The notes beneath the pieces are model-generated. The model was not told the DNA's origin, did no database searches, and worked only from the letters and a program-made list of their open reading frames with translations. Shown one piece after another: positions 42,927 to 53,222 of a stretch of 64,000 nt of DNA. Both the position numbers and the translations under genes were made by a program. Positions within the stretch are counted from its first letter, which is position 1. Every line of letters begins with the position of its first letter. This stretch comes from Actinobacillus suis ATCC 33415. Its GTDB lineage: Bacteria; Pseudomonadota; Gammaproteobacteria; Enterobacterales; Pasteurellaceae. The DNA is taken from the NCBI RefSeq assembly GCF_000739435.1, contig NZ_CP009159.1:186001-250000 (forward strand), written 5' to 3'.

Positions 42927-43448
42927 ATGACTGTGACTAATCGTCAAGAAGTCTTACAAAATCGTTTAGGACCTGAAATTCAAGAATTAAAAGAAAATAT
43001 TCAGACAATTGTGCTTTCAACAGTAGATAAAGACGGTAATCCGAATGTGAGTTATGCGCCTTTTGTGATTAATAATGGCGAATACCAAGTACTGATTTCA
43101 ACGATTGCTCGTCATGCTCGTAATTTAATTGATGTACCGAAAGTATCATTAATGTTGATTGATGATGAAACGAAAAGCCGTCAAATTTTTGCTCGCCGCC
43201 GTTTAACGTTTGATGCGACTTCACGTTTAATTGAACGTGAAGGTGAAGAGTGGGAAAGTGGTTTAAAAGCATTAAAAGCACGCCATGGTGATCTTATTGA
43301 TGAGCTTTCAAAAATGAAAGATTTCAACTTATTCAGTTTTAAACCGACACAAGGCCTTTTCGTAAAAGGCTTTGGTAAAGCTTTCGAAGTAAGTTCGGAT
43401 GATCTAGTGAATATCGTTCACCTAGATGAAGGTCATAAAACAGAATAA
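42927..43448 (+). CDS. hugZ: Haem utilisation protein HugZ/HutZ
   Basis: 173 residues, a split-barrel protein of the pyridoxamine-phosphate oxidase superfamily. It begins LGPEIQELKENIQTIVLSTVDKDGNPNVSYAPFV and has RQIFARRRLTFDA and a C-terminal LFSFKPTQGLFVKGFGKAF, matching HutZ/HugZ. In Vibrio HutZ breaks down haem in the cytoplasm. The next gene is the haemoglobin receptor hgbA, the arrangement known from A. pleuropneumoniae. GAGGAG lies 7 bases before ATG; the upstream region is very AT-rich and could contain a Fur site, which I cannot place with confidence. Confidence 0.9.
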   Translation: MTVTNRQEVLQNRLGPEIQELKENIQTIVLSTVDKDGNPNVSYAPFVINNGEYQVLISTIARHARNLIDVPKVSLMLIDDETKSRQIFARRRLTFDATSRLIEREGEEWESGLKALKARHGDLIDELSKMKDFNLFSFKPTQGLFVKGFGKAFEVSSDDLVNIVHLDEGHKTE

Positions 43449-43466
43449 CTATATAATTAAACATTT

Positions 43467-43499
43467 ACTGTGCTAGTTTTGGCTAGCACAGTTTTTTTA
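43467..43499 (+). terminator. Strong terminator between hugZ and hgbA
   Basis: ACTGTGCTAG and CTAGCACAGT form a perfect 10 bp stem with a TTTTGG loop, followed by seven T. It ends only 23 bases before the hgbA start codon. Confidence 0.9.
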
Positions 43500-43521
43500 T
43501 CTTGTCTAAAGGAGAATGATT

Positions 43522-46362
43522 GTGATTAAGCTTCGTTTTAATCTATCTATTGCAGCACTTTGTGTTTTGCAATACAACAGTGCATTGGCACAAGAGCAAA
43601 TGCAACTCGACACCGTGATTGTAAAGGATGGTATTCAGCAACAAAAAATTTCTGAAATCAAAAAATCTGCAAAACAACTGGCAAAACAGCAAGTACAAGA
43701 CTCACGAGATCTCGTACGTTATGAAACCGGTGTGACGGTAGTTGAGACCGGACGTATGGGGAGTAGCGGTTATGCGGTGCGAGGGGTAGATGAGAACCGT
43801 GTTGCAATTACAGTAGATGGTTTACATCAAGCGGAAACACTTTCATCTCAGGGTTTTAAAGAATTATTTGAAGGGTATGGCAATTTTAATAATACCCGTA
43901 ACTCGGTAGAAATTGAAACACTTAAACAAGCGACGATTCGTAAAGGTGCGGATTCCGTTCGTGTCGGTAGCGGTGCTTTAGGCGGCGCAGTAATGTTTGA
44001 AACCAAAGATGCTCGTGATTTTTTAACGGAAAAAGATTACCACTTTGGTTATAAAACCGGTTATTCAAGTGCAGATAATCAAAAAGCCAACTCACTGACC
44101 TTTGCCGGTCGTTATAAAAATTTTGATATTTTAGCGTTAAAAACTTGGCGTGACGGTCATGAATTGGAAAACTATGATTACAAGACGGCTGACGGTAGTG
44201 TACAAGGGAAAGAACGAGAAAAAGCCGACCCTTATTCAATTAAGAAAGACAGTACTTTAATTAAATTCGGTTATTCACCTTCGGATAATCACCGTTTTAG
44301 TGTTGTTGCGGATTTGTATGAGAAGAAAAATAGAGGTCATGACTTTTCTTACAACTTAAAACCGACAACTTATATTAACGTTGACGAATATGAGTTACGT
44401 CATACGAATGATAAAAGTAAACGCCAGAATTATGCTTTTGTGTATGAGAATTTTAGTGCGAATCCATTATGGGATACATTAAAGCTTACCTATTCAACAC
44501 AAAAAATTAAAAATCGTGCTAGGACAGATGATTATTGTGATGGTTCGCATTGTAAGGAAACCGAGAATTTAGCCGGTTTACAGCTAAAAGATGGTAAAGT
44601 GGTTGATAGAGACGGTAATCAACCGAACTTAGGCGTGGATGAATTAGGTTTAACCACAATTACCGATTCAAAAGGCACTTATACTGAGGGAGTAAATCTC
44701 GTTAGAGCTTATTGGTTTGATTGTAGTGTTTTTGATTGTAATAAATCTGTCACAGCATATTATAAAGATTATTCAAATAATATAACCTCGGAAGAGGTTG
44801 CACTTACAAAAACGTATACGGACGAAAAAGGACGTAAGTTTGCAACTTTAGATCCAAAGAGTAAATTTAAAAGCATCCTATTACCAGGAAGTAAAGGCTA
44901 TACGGAAAATATTTATACTGAACGAGATTTAGATACGGATACAAAGCAACTGAATCTTGATTTAACTAAATCCTTCTCTTTACTCGGTCAAGAACATTCA
45001 TTGGAATATGGTGGTAGCTATAGCCGTACAGAGAAAAAAATGGTTAACCGTGGCGGTTTCGGTGCAACGAGTAATACTCAATGGTGGACAAAGCGTTTCC
45101 TTGGTATGCGGAATAACTTCTTTAAAGGAACGGAAGAAGTCATTACTTGTAAAAATGCGACCGGTAGCGATCAATGGAATGGCTTAATTTGCCCGAATGA
45201 AGATACGTTTTCGTTCTTAATTCCGGTTGAAGCGAAAAATGGTTCATTATATTTTGCGGATAATTTGAAAGCGAATGACTATTTAAGTTTTGATATCGGC
45301 TACCGCTATGATGATATTAGCTATAAGCCTAAATATGTTGCGGGACAAACGGCGAAGATTCCGGATGATATGCTGCAAGGGTTATTTGTACCGTTACCAG
45401 ATCGACCAACAAAAGAGCAAATTCGCCAAAATGCGGAAGAAAATATTAAATATTTATCACGTAATGTTAAATATCAAAAACATTCTTATTCATTAGCGGC
45501 AACTGCGGATCCGTTTAGCTTCTTGCGCGTACAAGTTAAATACGCAAATGGATTTAGAGCACCGACTTCTGATGAGCTTTATTTTACCTTTAAGCACCCG
45601 GATTTTACCGTATTGCCTAATGTGGATCTTAAATCTGAGCGTGCAAAGACGAAAGAAGCCGCATTAACTTTACATGGTGATTTAGGCTTTATTACAACCA
45701 GTTACTTTAAAACGGATTATGATAATTTTATTGATTTGAAGTATCTTGGTCCTAAAAATCTAATGAATGCTTTCGGCGGCAGTGCAACGGCAAGACCTTA
45801 TCAAATTTATCAAAATGTAAACCGTCAAGAGGCTAGAGTTAACGGCTTAGAAATTAGTTCTAAATTGAATTTCGGGCAATTATGGCAAGCTTTAGAAGGG
45901 TTCAACGCAAGTTATAAATACACTTATCAAAAAGGTAAGATGGAGGGGAATTTACCGCTTAATGCGATTCAGCCGAGAACTTCTGTGTTTGGTTTAGGCT
46001 ATGAACATCCGGAAGAGAAATTTGGCGTAGATGTGTATGTTACCCGTGTAAGCGCGAAAAAAGCGGAAGATACTTACAATATGTATCATAGTGAAGAAAA
46101 GGCAAAAGACAGCTACTTAAAATGGCGCAGCGGTGCTTATACTTTATTAGATATGATTGCTTATGTTAAACCGTGGAAAAACGTCACCTTACAAGCAGGT
46201 GTTTATAATTTACAGAATCGCAAATATCTGACTTGGGAATCGGTTCGTTCAATTCGTCCATTTGGTACGAGTAACTTGATCAACCAAACGACAGGTAAAG
46301 GATTAAATCGTTTCACTGCTCCTGGAAGAAACTTTAAGTTAACCGCAGAGGTAACTTTCTAA
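43522..46362 (+). CDS. hgbA: TonB-dependent haemoglobin receptor HgbA, probable GTG start
   Basis: 946 residues from GTG at 43522, which is 7 bases after AAAGGAG; the ATG at 43516 is only one base from that site. Signal peptide MIKLRFNLSIAALCVLQYNSALAQ, TonB box region LDTVIVKD, plug domain with RYETGVTVVETGRMGSSGYAVRGVDENRVAITVDG, the start of the haemoglobin/transferrin receptor family, and VKYANGFRAPTSDELYFTFKHPDF with LYF near residue 695, as in haemoglobin receptors. The barrel ends FKLTAEVTF. It takes haem from host haemoglobin. No CCAA-type phase-variation repeats are seen. Confidence 0.94.
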   Translation: MIKLRFNLSIAALCVLQYNSALAQEQMQLDTVIVKDGIQQQKISEIKKSAKQLAKQQVQDSRDLVRYETGVTVVETGRMGSSGYAVRGVDENRVAITVDGLHQAETLSSQGFKELFEGYGNFNNTRNSVEIETLKQATIRKGADSVRVGSGALGGAVMFETKDARDFLTEKDYHFGYKTGYSSADNQKANSLTFAGRYKNFDILALKTWRDGHELENYDYKTADGSVQGKEREKADPYSIKKDSTLIKFGYSPSDNHRFSVVADLYEKKNRGHDFSYNLKPTTYINVDEYELRHTNDKSKRQNYAFVYENFSANPLWDTLKLTYSTQKIKNRARTDDYCDGSHCKETENLAGLQLKDGKVVDRDGNQPNLGVDELGLTTITDSKGTYTEGVNLVRAYWFDCSVFDCNKSVTAYYKDYSNNITSEEVALTKTYTDEKGRKFATLDPKSKFKSILLPGSKGYTENIYTERDLDTDTKQLNLDLTKSFSLLGQEHSLEYGGSYSRTEKKMVNRGGFGATSNTQWWTKRFLGMRNNFFKGTEEVITCKNATGSDQWNGLICPNEDTFSFLIPVEAKNGSLYFADNLKANDYLSFDIGYRYDDISYKPKYVAGQTAKIPDDMLQGLFVPLPDRPTKEQIRQNAEENIKYLSRNVKYQKHSYSLAATADPFSFLRVQVKYANGFRAPTSDELYFTFKHPDFTVLPNVDLKSERAKTKEAALTLHGDLGFITTSYFKTDYDNFIDLKYLGPKNLMNAFGGSATARPYQIYQNVNRQEARVNGLEISSKLNFGQLWQALEGFNASYKYTYQKGKMEGNLPLNAIQPRTSVFGLGYEHPEEKFGVDVYVTRVSAKKAEDTYNMYHSEEKAKDSYLKWRSGAYTLLDMIAYVKPWKNVTLQAGVYNLQNRKYLTWESVRSIRPFGTSNLINQTTGKGLNRFTAPGRNFKLTAEVTF

Positions 46363-46367
46363 GTAAA

Positions 46368-46402
46368 ATGCCCGATAAGTCATTGCTTATCGGGCATTTT
46401 TT
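46368..46402 (+). terminator. Terminator after hgbA
   Basis: ATGCCCGATAAG and CTTATCGGGCAT form a 12 bp stem with a TCATTG loop, followed by TTTTTG. Confidence 0.92.
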
Positions 46403-46431
46403 GCAAAAAAATCTTAAAATTTAACCGCTTG

Positions 46432-47589
46432 TTAGAGTTTTACCGGCTCGATAATTTCACTAGGGTAGCAACCTAATACTTTGATATAGCTTGTAACATC
46501 TTCTAAAGCTTTTAGTGCTTGTTGGGTATTTTCAGCATGCGTATTCGCCTCTAGTTCCACATAAAACATTTCTTCCCAAGGTTTACCGTAAATCGGGCGA
46601 GATTCCAATTTGGTCATACGAATCTGATACTGTTTGAATACCATCAACGCATCCACTAATGCACCGGCTTGCTGAGAAGTGGTCATTAGCAATAATGTTT
46701 TTGTTTGTACTTGCGGTGAAACGTTTATCGCTTGTTTCGCTACTACGATAAAGCGAGTGATATTATTCTGTTGGTTAGCAATATCGGTTTTGATATTGGT
46801 TAAACCGTAGAGCTTTCCACCATCCTCATTACCTAATGCGACAATGTTCGGCTTATTTAAGCGTGCGACCATCTGCATTGCGTGTGAGCTACTTTCGCAA
46901 TACTTGATATGGACTTTATTCAGGCTTTGAATAAATTGACTGCATTGTTGGATCACTTGCGGATGACTGTACAAGGTATCAATTTCAGCAAGATCAATAT
47001 TGCCGTTTGCTAGTACGCAGTGTTTGATCGGGTAAGCCAGTTCACCAACCACCGCTAAATCAGTATGTTGTAGTAAATCATATACGTCATTGATTGACCC
47101 TGACGTGGTATTTTCAAGCGGAAGCACACCAAATTCGGCTTCACCTTCACTTACCTTATCAAACACTTGTTGGAACGAATCACAACTCAATTCAATTAAA
47201 GAACCTTGATATTTTTTCGCAAATTGACGAGACGCCATATTGGAATAGGAACCACGCATACCTAAAAAGGCAATCGATACATTCTGTTCTTTCTGCTCGT
47301 TTAATTTATTTTGCAGATAATTTTGCTGAGTCAACACGGAATCTTCAATAATACGTTGGAAAATTTGTGTGACATATTGCGGATCTAATTGGTAATTTTC
47401 CGCTTCGGCATGGCTCACTAGTGCTTGTAATAGCGCTTTTTCTCGTTCGATATCACGTAGCGGCTTTTGTGTGATTTCTTTGCTACGAACAACATCAAAA
47501 GCGAGACGATGACGTTCGGCAAGTAATTTCAGTAAATGGCGATCAAGTTGGGTAATTTGCTGGCGGATATTGGATAAATCTAATGACAT
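46432..47589 (-). CDS. pheA: Bifunctional chorismate mutase/prephenate dehydratase
   Basis: 385 residues, as in E. coli PheA. Residues 1-90 form the AroQ-type mutase ([30 protein letters not shown]). Residues about 105-285 form the dehydratase ([32 protein letters not shown]). The C-terminal ACT domain has [20 protein letters not shown], the phenylalanine-binding ESRP motif. It makes phenylpyruvate from chorismate. No leader peptide or attenuator is evident upstream. Confidence 0.97.
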   Translation of the reverse strand: MSLDLSNIRQQITQLDRHLLKLLAERHRLAFDVVRSKEITQKPLRDIEREKALLQALVSHAEAENYQLDPQYVTQIFQRIIEDSVLTQQNYLQNKLNEQKEQNVSIAFLGMRGSYSNMASRQFAKKYQGSLIELSCDSFQQVFDKVSEGEAEFGVLPLENTTSGSINDVYDLLQHTDLAVVGELAYPIKHCVLANGNIDLAEIDTLYSHPQVIQQCSQFIQSLNKVHIKYCESSSHAMQMVARLNKPNIVALGNEDGGKLYGLTNIKTDIANQQNNITRFIVVAKQAINVSPQVQTKTLLLMTTSQQAGALVDALMVFKQYQIRMTKLESRPIYGKPWEEMFYVELEANTHAENTQQALKALEDVTSYIKVLGCYPSEIIEPVKL

Positions 47590-47652
47590 CGTGTTTTCTC
47601 TTAATTATTTGATTTATCAAGATTATAGCGATTTAGTTGATAAAAAAAAGAT

Positions 47653-47694
47653 AAGCGGTCAAATTTGCAAGATTTTTTGCAAATTTGACCGCTT
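47653..47694. terminator. Paired uptake-sequence hairpin between prlC and pheA
   Basis: AAGCGGTCAAATTTGCAA and TTGCAAATTTGACCGCTT form a perfect 18 bp stem with a six-base loop, the longest exact arm of this type in the window. Confidence 0.85.
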
Positions 47695-47711
47695 GTAAGA
47701 ATAGAGCGAGG

Positions 47712-49745
47712 TTAGTTCGCAATACCCTTATGACGTAATAGTGCATCTAAGGTTGGTTTACGACCACGGAAGCGTTCAAACAATACCATCGGTTCTTCCG
47801 AACCGCCACGAGTCAGAATATTATCTAAATAAGATTGACCGGTAGCTCGGTTGAAAATACCGTCCTCCTCAAATTTCGCAAAGGCATCCGCCGATAATAC
47901 TTCTGCCCATAAGTAGCTGTAATAACCAGCTGCATAACCTCCGGCAAAGATATGGCTAAAGCTATGTGGGGTACGCACCCATTCAGGTGTGCGAACCACC
48001 GCAACATCCGCTTTTACCGCTTTTAACGTATCTAATACCAAGCCTTCACGAGGTTGAGCCAAATGTAAACGGAAATCGAATAAACCGAATTCTAATTGTC
48101 TTAATACAAACATTGCCGCTTGGAAATTTTTCGCCTTGAGTAACTGGGTTAATTTATCCTTCGGTAACGGTTCGCCGGTTTGATAATGCCCTGAAATAAA
48201 TTCAAGCGCTTCCGCTTCCCAACACCAGTTCTCTAAGAATTGGCTCGGTAGTTCTACCGCATCCCACGGCACACCGTTAATACCGGCAACATCGCCGACA
48301 TCAATTTGGGTGAGCATATGGTGGATACCGTGACCGAACTCATGGAATAACGTGGTAACTTCGTCATGCGTAAACAGAGCCGGTTTGTCGCCAATCGGTT
48401 TATTAAAGTTACAAGTTAAGTATGCCACCGGTTTTTGTAACGAACCATCCGCTAAACGTTTTTGGTTGATACAATCGTCCATCCACGCACCGCCACGTTT
48501 ATTTTCACGTGCGTATAAATCTAAATAGAATGAACCACGTTCTTCGTTTTGCTCATCGTAAATTTGGAAAAAACGTACGTCTTCGTGCCAAGTATCAATG
48601 CCGAATTTTTCTTCAATACGTAAACCGAAAATACGTTTCATTAATTCAAATAAGCCTGAAAGTACACGATCTTCCGGGAAATAAGGGCGAAGTTCTTCAT
48701 CATTGATCGCATATAACGCTTGCTTTTGCTTTTCGCTATAGAATGCAATATCCCACGGCTGAAGTTCGGTTACACCGTATTCTTGTTCCACAAAAGCATG
48801 TAATTCAGTTAATTCTTTTTCACCTTGTGCTTTTGAACGTTTGGCTAAGTCTTCTAAGAAATCGACAACTTGTTGCGGGTTCTCCGCCATTTTGGTAGCA
48901 AGAGAAAGATCCGCATAGGTTTCAAAGCCTAGTAACTGTGCCATTTCTAAGCGTAATTTAAGTTTCTCATCAATATTTGCCGAGTTATCCCATTTGCCTG
49001 CATTTGAACCTTGATCAGAAGCACGGGTTGCATACTCTTTATAAATTGCTGCACGTAATTCCCGGTTTTCGCAGTAAGTCAATACCGGATAGTAACTAGG
49101 GAATTCTAAAGTAAAACGGTAACCTTTTTTACCTTTGCTTTCTGCAGAAAGTTTTGCTGCTTCTAAGGCAGATTCAGGTAAGCCTTTAAGCTGTGCTTCG
49201 TCTGTGATCACGATATCCCAACCCATGGTCGCATCCAATACATTGTTACTGAATTGAGAGCTGAGTTCAGATAAACGAGCAGACACTTCGCCATAACGTT
49301 TTTGTTTATCTGCTGGTAACGAGATACCTGAAAGTTCGAAATCGCGTAGGCTGTTTTCAATCGCTTTTTTCTGTGCAAGCGAATAGCTCTCAAATTCCGG
49401 TGAGTTTTTAAGTTTTACATAGCCTTGATATAAGCCTTGGTGTTGTCCCGCCCAAGTACTGTATTCAGAAAGTAGCGGTAAGCAAGCCTGATAAGCTTCA
49501 CGTAATTCCGGCGAGTTTTTTACCCCGTTTAAATGACCGATAGGCGACCACGCACGCGCAAATTTATCGCCGGCGATGGCTTGTGGCATATAGAAATTTT
49601 CCCAGGTTGGGTTTTCGATTTGGGCAACTTGTTCAATGGTATCACGACATTCTTTAATCACTGCTTCTACTGCAGGTTGGATATGCTCCGGTTTGATTTG
49701 TGAAAAGGCAGGCAAACCGGTGTAATTTAAAAGAGGATTAGACAT
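47712..49745 (-). CDS. prlC: Oligopeptidase A
   Basis: 677 residues, M3 family metallopeptidase. It degrades short peptides, including cut signal peptides, in the cytoplasm. The zinc motif HEFGHGIHHM is at about residue 467 and the third ligand lies in the following helix (ELPSQFLENWCWE). It starts MSNPLLNYTGLPAFSQIKPEHIQPA, the OpdA start. Transcribed alone toward pheA. Confidence 0.96.
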   Translation of the reverse strand: MSNPLLNYTGLPAFSQIKPEHIQPAVEAVIKECRDTIEQVAQIENPTWENFYMPQAIAGDKFARAWSPIGHLNGVKNSPELREAYQACLPLLSEYSTWAGQHQGLYQGYVKLKNSPEFESYSLAQKKAIENSLRDFELSGISLPADKQKRYGEVSARLSELSSQFSNNVLDATMGWDIVITDEAQLKGLPESALEAAKLSAESKGKKGYRFTLEFPSYYPVLTYCENRELRAAIYKEYATRASDQGSNAGKWDNSANIDEKLKLRLEMAQLLGFETYADLSLATKMAENPQQVVDFLEDLAKRSKAQGEKELTELHAFVEQEYGVTELQPWDIAFYSEKQKQALYAINDEELRPYFPEDRVLSGLFELMKRIFGLRIEEKFGIDTWHEDVRFFQIYDEQNEERGSFYLDLYARENKRGGAWMDDCINQKRLADGSLQKPVAYLTCNFNKPIGDKPALFTHDEVTTLFHEFGHGIHHMLTQIDVGDVAGINGVPWDAVELPSQFLENWCWEAEALEFISGHYQTGEPLPKDKLTQLLKAKNFQAAMFVLRQLEFGLFDFRLHLAQPREGLVLDTLKAVKADVAVVRTPEWVRTPHSFSHIFAGGYAAGYYSYLWAEVLSADAFAKFEEDGIFNRATGQSYLDNILTRGGSEEPMVLFERFRGRKPTLDALLRHKGIAN

Positions 49746-49884
49746 TGTTTATTTCCTTTTTATTGGTCGAAATGAGTAATTAGTCTTAGCATCATACACC
49801 AAAGTTTCATAGAAACCGAAATCACGAGGAATTTTTTAGTTATTTTATATGTAACTTGTTTGGTGAGGATAAATCATATTCAAT

Positions 49885-49898
49885 AATTATATATAATT
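49885..49898. promoter_or_regulatory. Palindromic AT-rich site before the ZnuD-like receptor
   Basis: AATTATATATAATT is a perfect 14-base palindrome, 83 bases before the receptor start. A Zur or Fur site could lie here but the sequence is too low in complexity to decide. Confidence 0.25.
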
Positions 49899-49980
49899 TT
49901 TTTAAGGTTATTATTGCAAATTAGTGTGTTTTAAAGTAAATTTGCATCCTTAATTTTTTTATGGTTTTAGGTTGAATAAA

Positions 49981-52278
49981 ATGAAAAAAAATAGTTTGGC
50001 GTTGAGTTTATTGCTTTTAATCTCAAATACGCTATCTGCGTCAGAAGAAACTCTAGATATGATTACCGTTGAAGGTAGTACGCCGGATACAAAAGGTAAT
50101 TTGTTAGGAGATGGTCTAAATATCAATGAAAAAGTGGTAGATAGCCAAATACTAAAACAACGAGGAGCGACATTAGGTAATGCATTATCAGGTGAGTTGG
50201 GGATTCATTCCAGCCAATTCGGTGGTGGCGCAAGTGCACCTGTTATTCGAGGTCAAGAACGCAAGCGTGCAAAAATTTTGCAAAATAACGGAGAAATCTT
50301 CGATATGTCAGAGCTATCTCCCGATCATGCGGTTACCGTAGATTCTTTGCTTGCAAAACGTATTGAAATTTTACGAGGACCTACAACCTTACTTTACAGC
50401 GCGGGAAATAATGCCGGGCTGATTAATGTGGTTGATGAGAAAATTCCAAGTGCTGTACCGGAAAAAGGATATGAAGGGCAGGCTGGTGTACGTTTTAGTT
50501 CTGCGAATAAAGAACGTTTAACTTATGTCGGTTCTACTTTTGCATTAGGTAATAATTTCGCCTTACGTTTACAAGGGTTATATAACAAAGCTTCCGAATA
50601 TTATGCGCCGAAATTCACCATTGAAGGTAAACCTTATCATCGGGTACCGGATAGTGATCTTCAGTCTCAATCGGGAACAGTTGGACTTTCTTGGATTGGT
50701 GAGAAAGGGCATTTAGGTGTGGCTTACACGGATCAACGTAATAAATATGGTTTAGTTGGGCATACGCATCAATATGATCATTATACGATTAGTATTATCC
50801 GCCAAGGTGTGATGTTTGAGAAAGGTTATCTCCGCTTTTATCCGCATTTAGCTGAAGAAAGTGATATTGATTATAACAATCCGGGACTTCGTTTAGATCA
50901 TACGCATATTCCCGGCGGTTCTCAGTATGGTATGCAAGATCACCCACATGGTAAGCCTTGGATTGATATGCACTCCAAACGCTATGATCTTGACGGGGAA
51001 TTAAAGAATCCGCTAAAGGGCATTGAATCACTAAAAGTCACTGCGAATTACGTTGATTATTTTCATGATGAAAAAGATGGCAATAGAATAGAGAATTACT
51101 TTAAAAATAAAGGAAAAAATCTACGTCTCGAATTAGTGCATTCAGAATGGAATGGGTTAAAAGGGGCGATTGGAGCACAATATTCTCATTTACAGACCAG
51201 TGCTTTATCATTAGAAGCTGCCCGTGTCGTGAATAAGCAACAGCTATTGAATAATCCGAAAACCAAGCAATTTAGTGTATTTGGTATTGAGCGCTTAAAT
51301 CTCGGCGACTTTTCATTTGAAGTTAGTAGTCGTGTTGAACGTCAGAAAATTTCAATGGATTATGATGTTAAGTTAATTGATCAATGGTCAGGTTTTAATA
51401 CGCCAATGCCAAATTTGGAGCCACATAAGGAAACCGGTTACTCTTATGGTTTTGCAACCAATTGGTTTTTTGCACCGGATCATAAACTGACTTTAAATAC
51501 TTCTCATCAGGAACGTTTACCAAATGCTCAAGAGCTATATGCGCACGGTAAACATATTGCACTGAATGCTTTTGAAGCCGGTAATAAAAACCTAAATAAA
51601 GAGCGTTCAAATCATATTGAGTTGGCTTTAGCTTATATGGGAGAGAAGTGGGATTATAAATTCAATATTTATCATACTCATTACGATAATTATATTTATC
51701 CACTTACACTGAATGATAACCGTGGTCCGAAATCTTTGACTGATGAATATAATTTGAAGGTAAACCGTTATTACCAAGGAAAAGCGCGCTTTAGTGGAGT
51801 AGAAGGCGAAATCGGTTATCTCTTTACGCCGAATTATCGTCTTGCCGTATTTGGTGATTATGTTCGTGGTAAATTAACTGATCTTCCTGATATTCCAAAA
51901 GGCTATTACATTTTTGGTGCCAAAAGAGGGCAGGTTTCAGGTTGGGAAACACAACCTGATATTTCAGCACCACGTGTGCCGCCATTACGTTTAGGTGCAA
52001 GATTTAATGCTGATTTCAATCAGAATTGGTCGGGAATGTTGGAATATTATCGAGTGTTTACTCAGAATAAAGTGTCGAAATATGAAAAAGCAACACCGGG
52101 CTCTCATCAAGTGAATGTCGGTTTAACTTATAATAAAGTATTGAATCAGATGGAATATCAAGTATTCCTAAAAATGGATAACTTGCTAAATCAGAAAATC
52201 CATCAGCATGTGTCTTATTTACCTCATATTCCACAAATGGGTAGAAATGCGATGCTTGGTATGAATGTGACTTTCTAA
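49981..52278 (+). CDS. znuD: TonB-dependent receptor, histidine-rich, ZnuD-like
   Basis: 765 residues from the ATG at 49981; a TTG three codons earlier is less likely. Signal peptide MKKNSLALSLLLLISNTLSAS, TonB-box-like DMITVEG, plug with VIRGQERKRAKILQNNGEIFDMS and RIEILRGPTTLLYS. The extracellular part has many His/Asp clusters: HTHQYDHYT near residue 262, DHTHIPGG near 306, MQDHPHGKPWIDMHS near 318, and HQHVSYLPHIP near the end. This His-rich loop pattern matches Neisseria ZnuD, which imports zinc and is Zur-controlled. Zinc is the likely ligand, but no Zur box or znuABC neighbour confirms it. Confidence 0.82.
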   Translation: MKKNSLALSLLLLISNTLSASEETLDMITVEGSTPDTKGNLLGDGLNINEKVVDSQILKQRGATLGNALSGELGIHSSQFGGGASAPVIRGQERKRAKILQNNGEIFDMSELSPDHAVTVDSLLAKRIEILRGPTTLLYSAGNNAGLINVVDEKIPSAVPEKGYEGQAGVRFSSANKERLTYVGSTFALGNNFALRLQGLYNKASEYYAPKFTIEGKPYHRVPDSDLQSQSGTVGLSWIGEKGHLGVAYTDQRNKYGLVGHTHQYDHYTISIIRQGVMFEKGYLRFYPHLAEESDIDYNNPGLRLDHTHIPGGSQYGMQDHPHGKPWIDMHSKRYDLDGELKNPLKGIESLKVTANYVDYFHDEKDGNRIENYFKNKGKNLRLELVHSEWNGLKGAIGAQYSHLQTSALSLEAARVVNKQQLLNNPKTKQFSVFGIERLNLGDFSFEVSSRVERQKISMDYDVKLIDQWSGFNTPMPNLEPHKETGYSYGFATNWFFAPDHKLTLNTSHQERLPNAQELYAHGKHIALNAFEAGNKNLNKERSNHIELALAYMGEKWDYKFNIYHTHYDNYIYPLTLNDNRGPKSLTDEYNLKVNRYYQGKARFSGVEGEIGYLFTPNYRLAVFGDYVRGKLTDLPDIPKGYYIFGAKRGQVSGWETQPDISAPRVPPLRLGARFNADFNQNWSGMLEYYRVFTQNKVSKYEKATPGSHQVNVGLTYNKVLNQMEYQVFLKMDNLLNQKIHQHVSYLPHIPQMGRNAMLGMNVTF

Positions 52279-52299
52279 TAAAACTTTTAGAATAAATAA

Positions 52300-52338
52300 A
52301 ATCCCCAAAGTATTTAATCGTACCTTGGGGATTTTTTT
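52300..52338. terminator. Terminator between the ZnuD-like gene and pflA
   Basis: AATCCCCAA and TTGGGGATT form the main stem, extended by GTA/TAC pairs, followed by TTTTTAT, between convergent genes. Confidence 0.85.
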
Positions 52339-52355
52339 ATTCTTATGTGATGGGG

Positions 52356-53093
52356 TTAGAATTTCACGGTATGTCCGTAGCTTTCAATAATTTTTTGAAT
52401 ACGTTCAAGATCTTCTTTTGGCGGTGGCAATACACCGTCTAATTCATATTTATAGCCAAGCGTTTCCCACTTGTGTGCACCTAAGCGGTGATATGGTAAC
52501 AATTCGACTTTTTCAATATTTTGCATACCTTGGATAAATTGCCCTAAGCGATGTGCGGAATCATCATCATCAGTATAACCCGGTACAACAACATAACGAA
52601 TCCAAGTGCGTTTATTTAATTTTTGCAGATAGCGAGCAAAATCAAGCGTACGTTTATTCGATACACCGATTAAATCTTGGTGGATTTCATCATTTAGTTG
52701 CTTTAAGTCGAGCATCACTAAATCGGTCACTTCAAGCATTTCATCGACGACTGGGCTATAGTGACGAACAAAACCATTGGTATCCAAACAAGTATCAATA
52801 CCTTCCGCTTTGCACGCTCTAAACCAATCTCGCACAAATTCCATTTGTAATACAGCTTCGCCACCAGATGCAGTTACGCCGCCGCCAGTCGCTTTCATAA
52901 AGTGTTTATAGGTTACCACTTCTTTCATCAAATCTTCGACACTGATTTCTTTACCGCCATCAAGATCCCATGTATCACGGTTGTGGCAATATTTACAACG
53001 CATTAGACAACCTTGTAAAAATAGAATGAAGCGAATTCCCGGACCATCAACAGTACCGCAAGATTCATATGAATGGTAACGAGCAATAGACAT
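52356..53093 (-). CDS. pflA: Pyruvate formate-lyase activating enzyme
   Basis: 245 residues, radical SAM enzyme. It makes the glycyl radical on PflB. The iron-sulfur motif CLMRCKYC (CX3CX2C) is near residue 30, [13 protein letters not shown] near 70 binds SAM. It lies downstream of pflB, separated by an uptake-sequence hairpin at 53160. Confidence 0.97.
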   Translation of the reverse strand: MSIARYHSYESCGTVDGPGIRFILFLQGCLMRCKYCHNRDTWDLDGGKEISVEDLMKEVVTYKHFMKATGGGVTASGGEAVLQMEFVRDWFRACKAEGIDTCLDTNGFVRHYSPVVDEMLEVTDLVMLDLKQLNDEIHQDLIGVSNKRTLDFARYLQKLNKRTWIRYVVVPGYTDDDDSAHRLGQFIQGMQNIEKVELLPYHRLGAHKWETLGYKYELDGVLPPPKEDLERIQKIIESYGHTVKF

Positions 53094-53159
53094 ATATGAT
53101 TCCTTCGATTAATAAAATAATAAATTCGTTTTCGTTATTTTAACAGAATATCAATAAAG

Positions 53160-53202
53160 AAGCGGTCAGATTCCGCAAAAATTTTGCAAAATCTGACCGC
53201 TT
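53160..53202. terminator. Paired uptake-sequence hairpin between pflB and pflA
   Basis: AAGCGGTCAGATT and AATCTGACCGCTT form a perfect 13 bp stem around a 17-base loop holding CGCAAAAATTTTGC. Confidence 0.75.
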
Positions 53203-53222
53203 AAAGAACTCAATGTGAGTGA

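Noticed and set aside
43522-46362. Phase-variable haemoglobin receptor as in Haemophilus hgp genes
   Set aside because: No CCAA or other tetranucleotide tract is found in or before the coding region.
47653-47694. Attachment site or phage core repeat
   Set aside because: The perfect arms are uptake sequences seen many times in the window; no integrase or tRNA is near.
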